In this document: positions 63,755 through 64,000 of the stretch, piece after piece
How the letters are laid out: each line of letters starts with the position of its first letter
How positions within the stretch are numbered: the first letter of the stretch is position 1
NCBI RefSeq assembly: GCF_002286975.1
Contig: NZ_NSKB01000001.1
Coordinates: 746,733 to 810,732, forward strand
DNA length: 64,000 nt
Origin: Halomonas salipaludis
GTDB lineage: Bacteria > Pseudomonadota > Gammaproteobacteria > Pseudomonadales > Halomonadaceae
Direction of reading: 5' to 3'
Notes under the pieces: model-generated
Databases searched by the model: none
Told to the model about the DNA's origin: nothing
What the model saw: the letters and a program-made list of their open reading frames with translations, nothing else
Translations under genes and position numbers: made by a program

Positions 63755-64000
63755 TCATCCCCTTCTATGTTCGAAATCGGTCATGAACTCGATCAGCGCG
63801 TCGACCCCCGCCTCGGGCACGGCGTTGTAAAGGCTGGCGCGCATGCCGCCGACGCTGCGGTGACCCTTGAGGTTGAGCAGCCCGGCCGCTTCGGCCTCGG
63901 CCAGGAACGGCGCATTGAGCGCCTCGTCGGCAAGCACGAAGGGCACGTTCATGCGCGAGCGGTTGCGCGGGACAATCGGGTTGGAGTAGAAGTCGCTGGC
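63755..64000 (-). CDS. serC: Phosphoserine aminotransferase (C-terminal part)
   Basis: The last 80 or so residues of SerC; the reading frame is open to the right edge. The sequence [21 protein letters not shown] followed by [23 protein letters not shown] is the conserved SerC C-terminus. It is the first visible gene of the serC-pheA-tyrA/aroA-cmk-rpsA operon. Confidence 0.95.
   Translation of the reverse strand, partial: ASDFYSNPIVPRNRSRMNVPFVLADEALNAPFLAEAEAAGLLNLKGHRSVGGMRASLYNAVPEAGVDALIEFMTDFEHRRG

Overview
The window is a high-GC gammaproteobacterial chromosome segment, most likely Halomonas or another Halomonadaceae. The main evidence is the serC-pheA-tyrA/aroA-cmk-rpsA order with a fused TyrA-AroA protein, a pseudomonad-type MvaT nucleoid protein, two complete TRAP transporters for organic acids, and REP-like repeats of the kind common in Pseudomonas and Halomonas. 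No rRNA, tRNA, CRISPR array, phage or IS transposase was found.

Layout. 1-3412: the end of a TctA-type permease and two M20 amidohydrolases. 3742-12705 (minus): a tightly packed seven-gene operon, visibly poorer in GC than its surroundings, encoding a lipoprotein, a tail-anchored protein with a J-domain-like start, a minimal GrpE-like protein, an Hsp70 with an extra beta domain, an AAA+ ATPase, a DUF805 membrane protein and a membrane-anchored MORN-type repeat protein. It is the best candidate here for an undescribed system. 13086-20255: an unknown membrane protein, pgpA, a CNNM/CBS protein, a YqhA-like protein, a beta-CASP nuclease, a Spy-like periplasmic protein and a PAS/sigma-54 activator. 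20853-26793: guanidinobutyrase, a YjiH-type transporter, a 2-ketoarginine decarboxylase and an aldehyde dehydrogenase, i.e. most of the arginine transaminase route, with a sigma-54 promoter and three upstream operator boxes. 26883-28849: mvaT and bioA, the latter with a BirA operator. 29191-32485: a non-phosphorylative deoxy-sugar-acid pathway. 33645-34215: a BrnT/BrnA toxin-antitoxin pair beside a 149-bp tandem array.

34267-57725 is a sugar-acid catabolism region. It holds a NanR-like regulator, an Ldh-family dehydrogenase, TRAP system 1, a D-threonate-type kinase and PdxA2, an SDR, an FAH-family enzyme and an FAD oxidase. It continues with an HpcH aldolase, a 3-hydroxyisobutyrate-type dehydrogenase, an aldehyde dehydrogenase, TRAP system 2, and the tetronate set denD, otnI, otnC, otnK and ltnD, with a LacI regulator read the other way. 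Together these should import C4 and related sugar acids and convert them to dihydroxyacetone phosphate or pyruvate-level products. 57816-64000 (minus) is the core serC-pheA-tyrA/aroA-cmk-rpsA operon.

Three intergenic repeat families occur: REP/BIME-like units in six arrays, two of which supply the stop codons of neighbouring genes; a 128-bp element in three copies whose central hairpin shows perfect compensatory changes; and a single 157-bp long inverted repeat.
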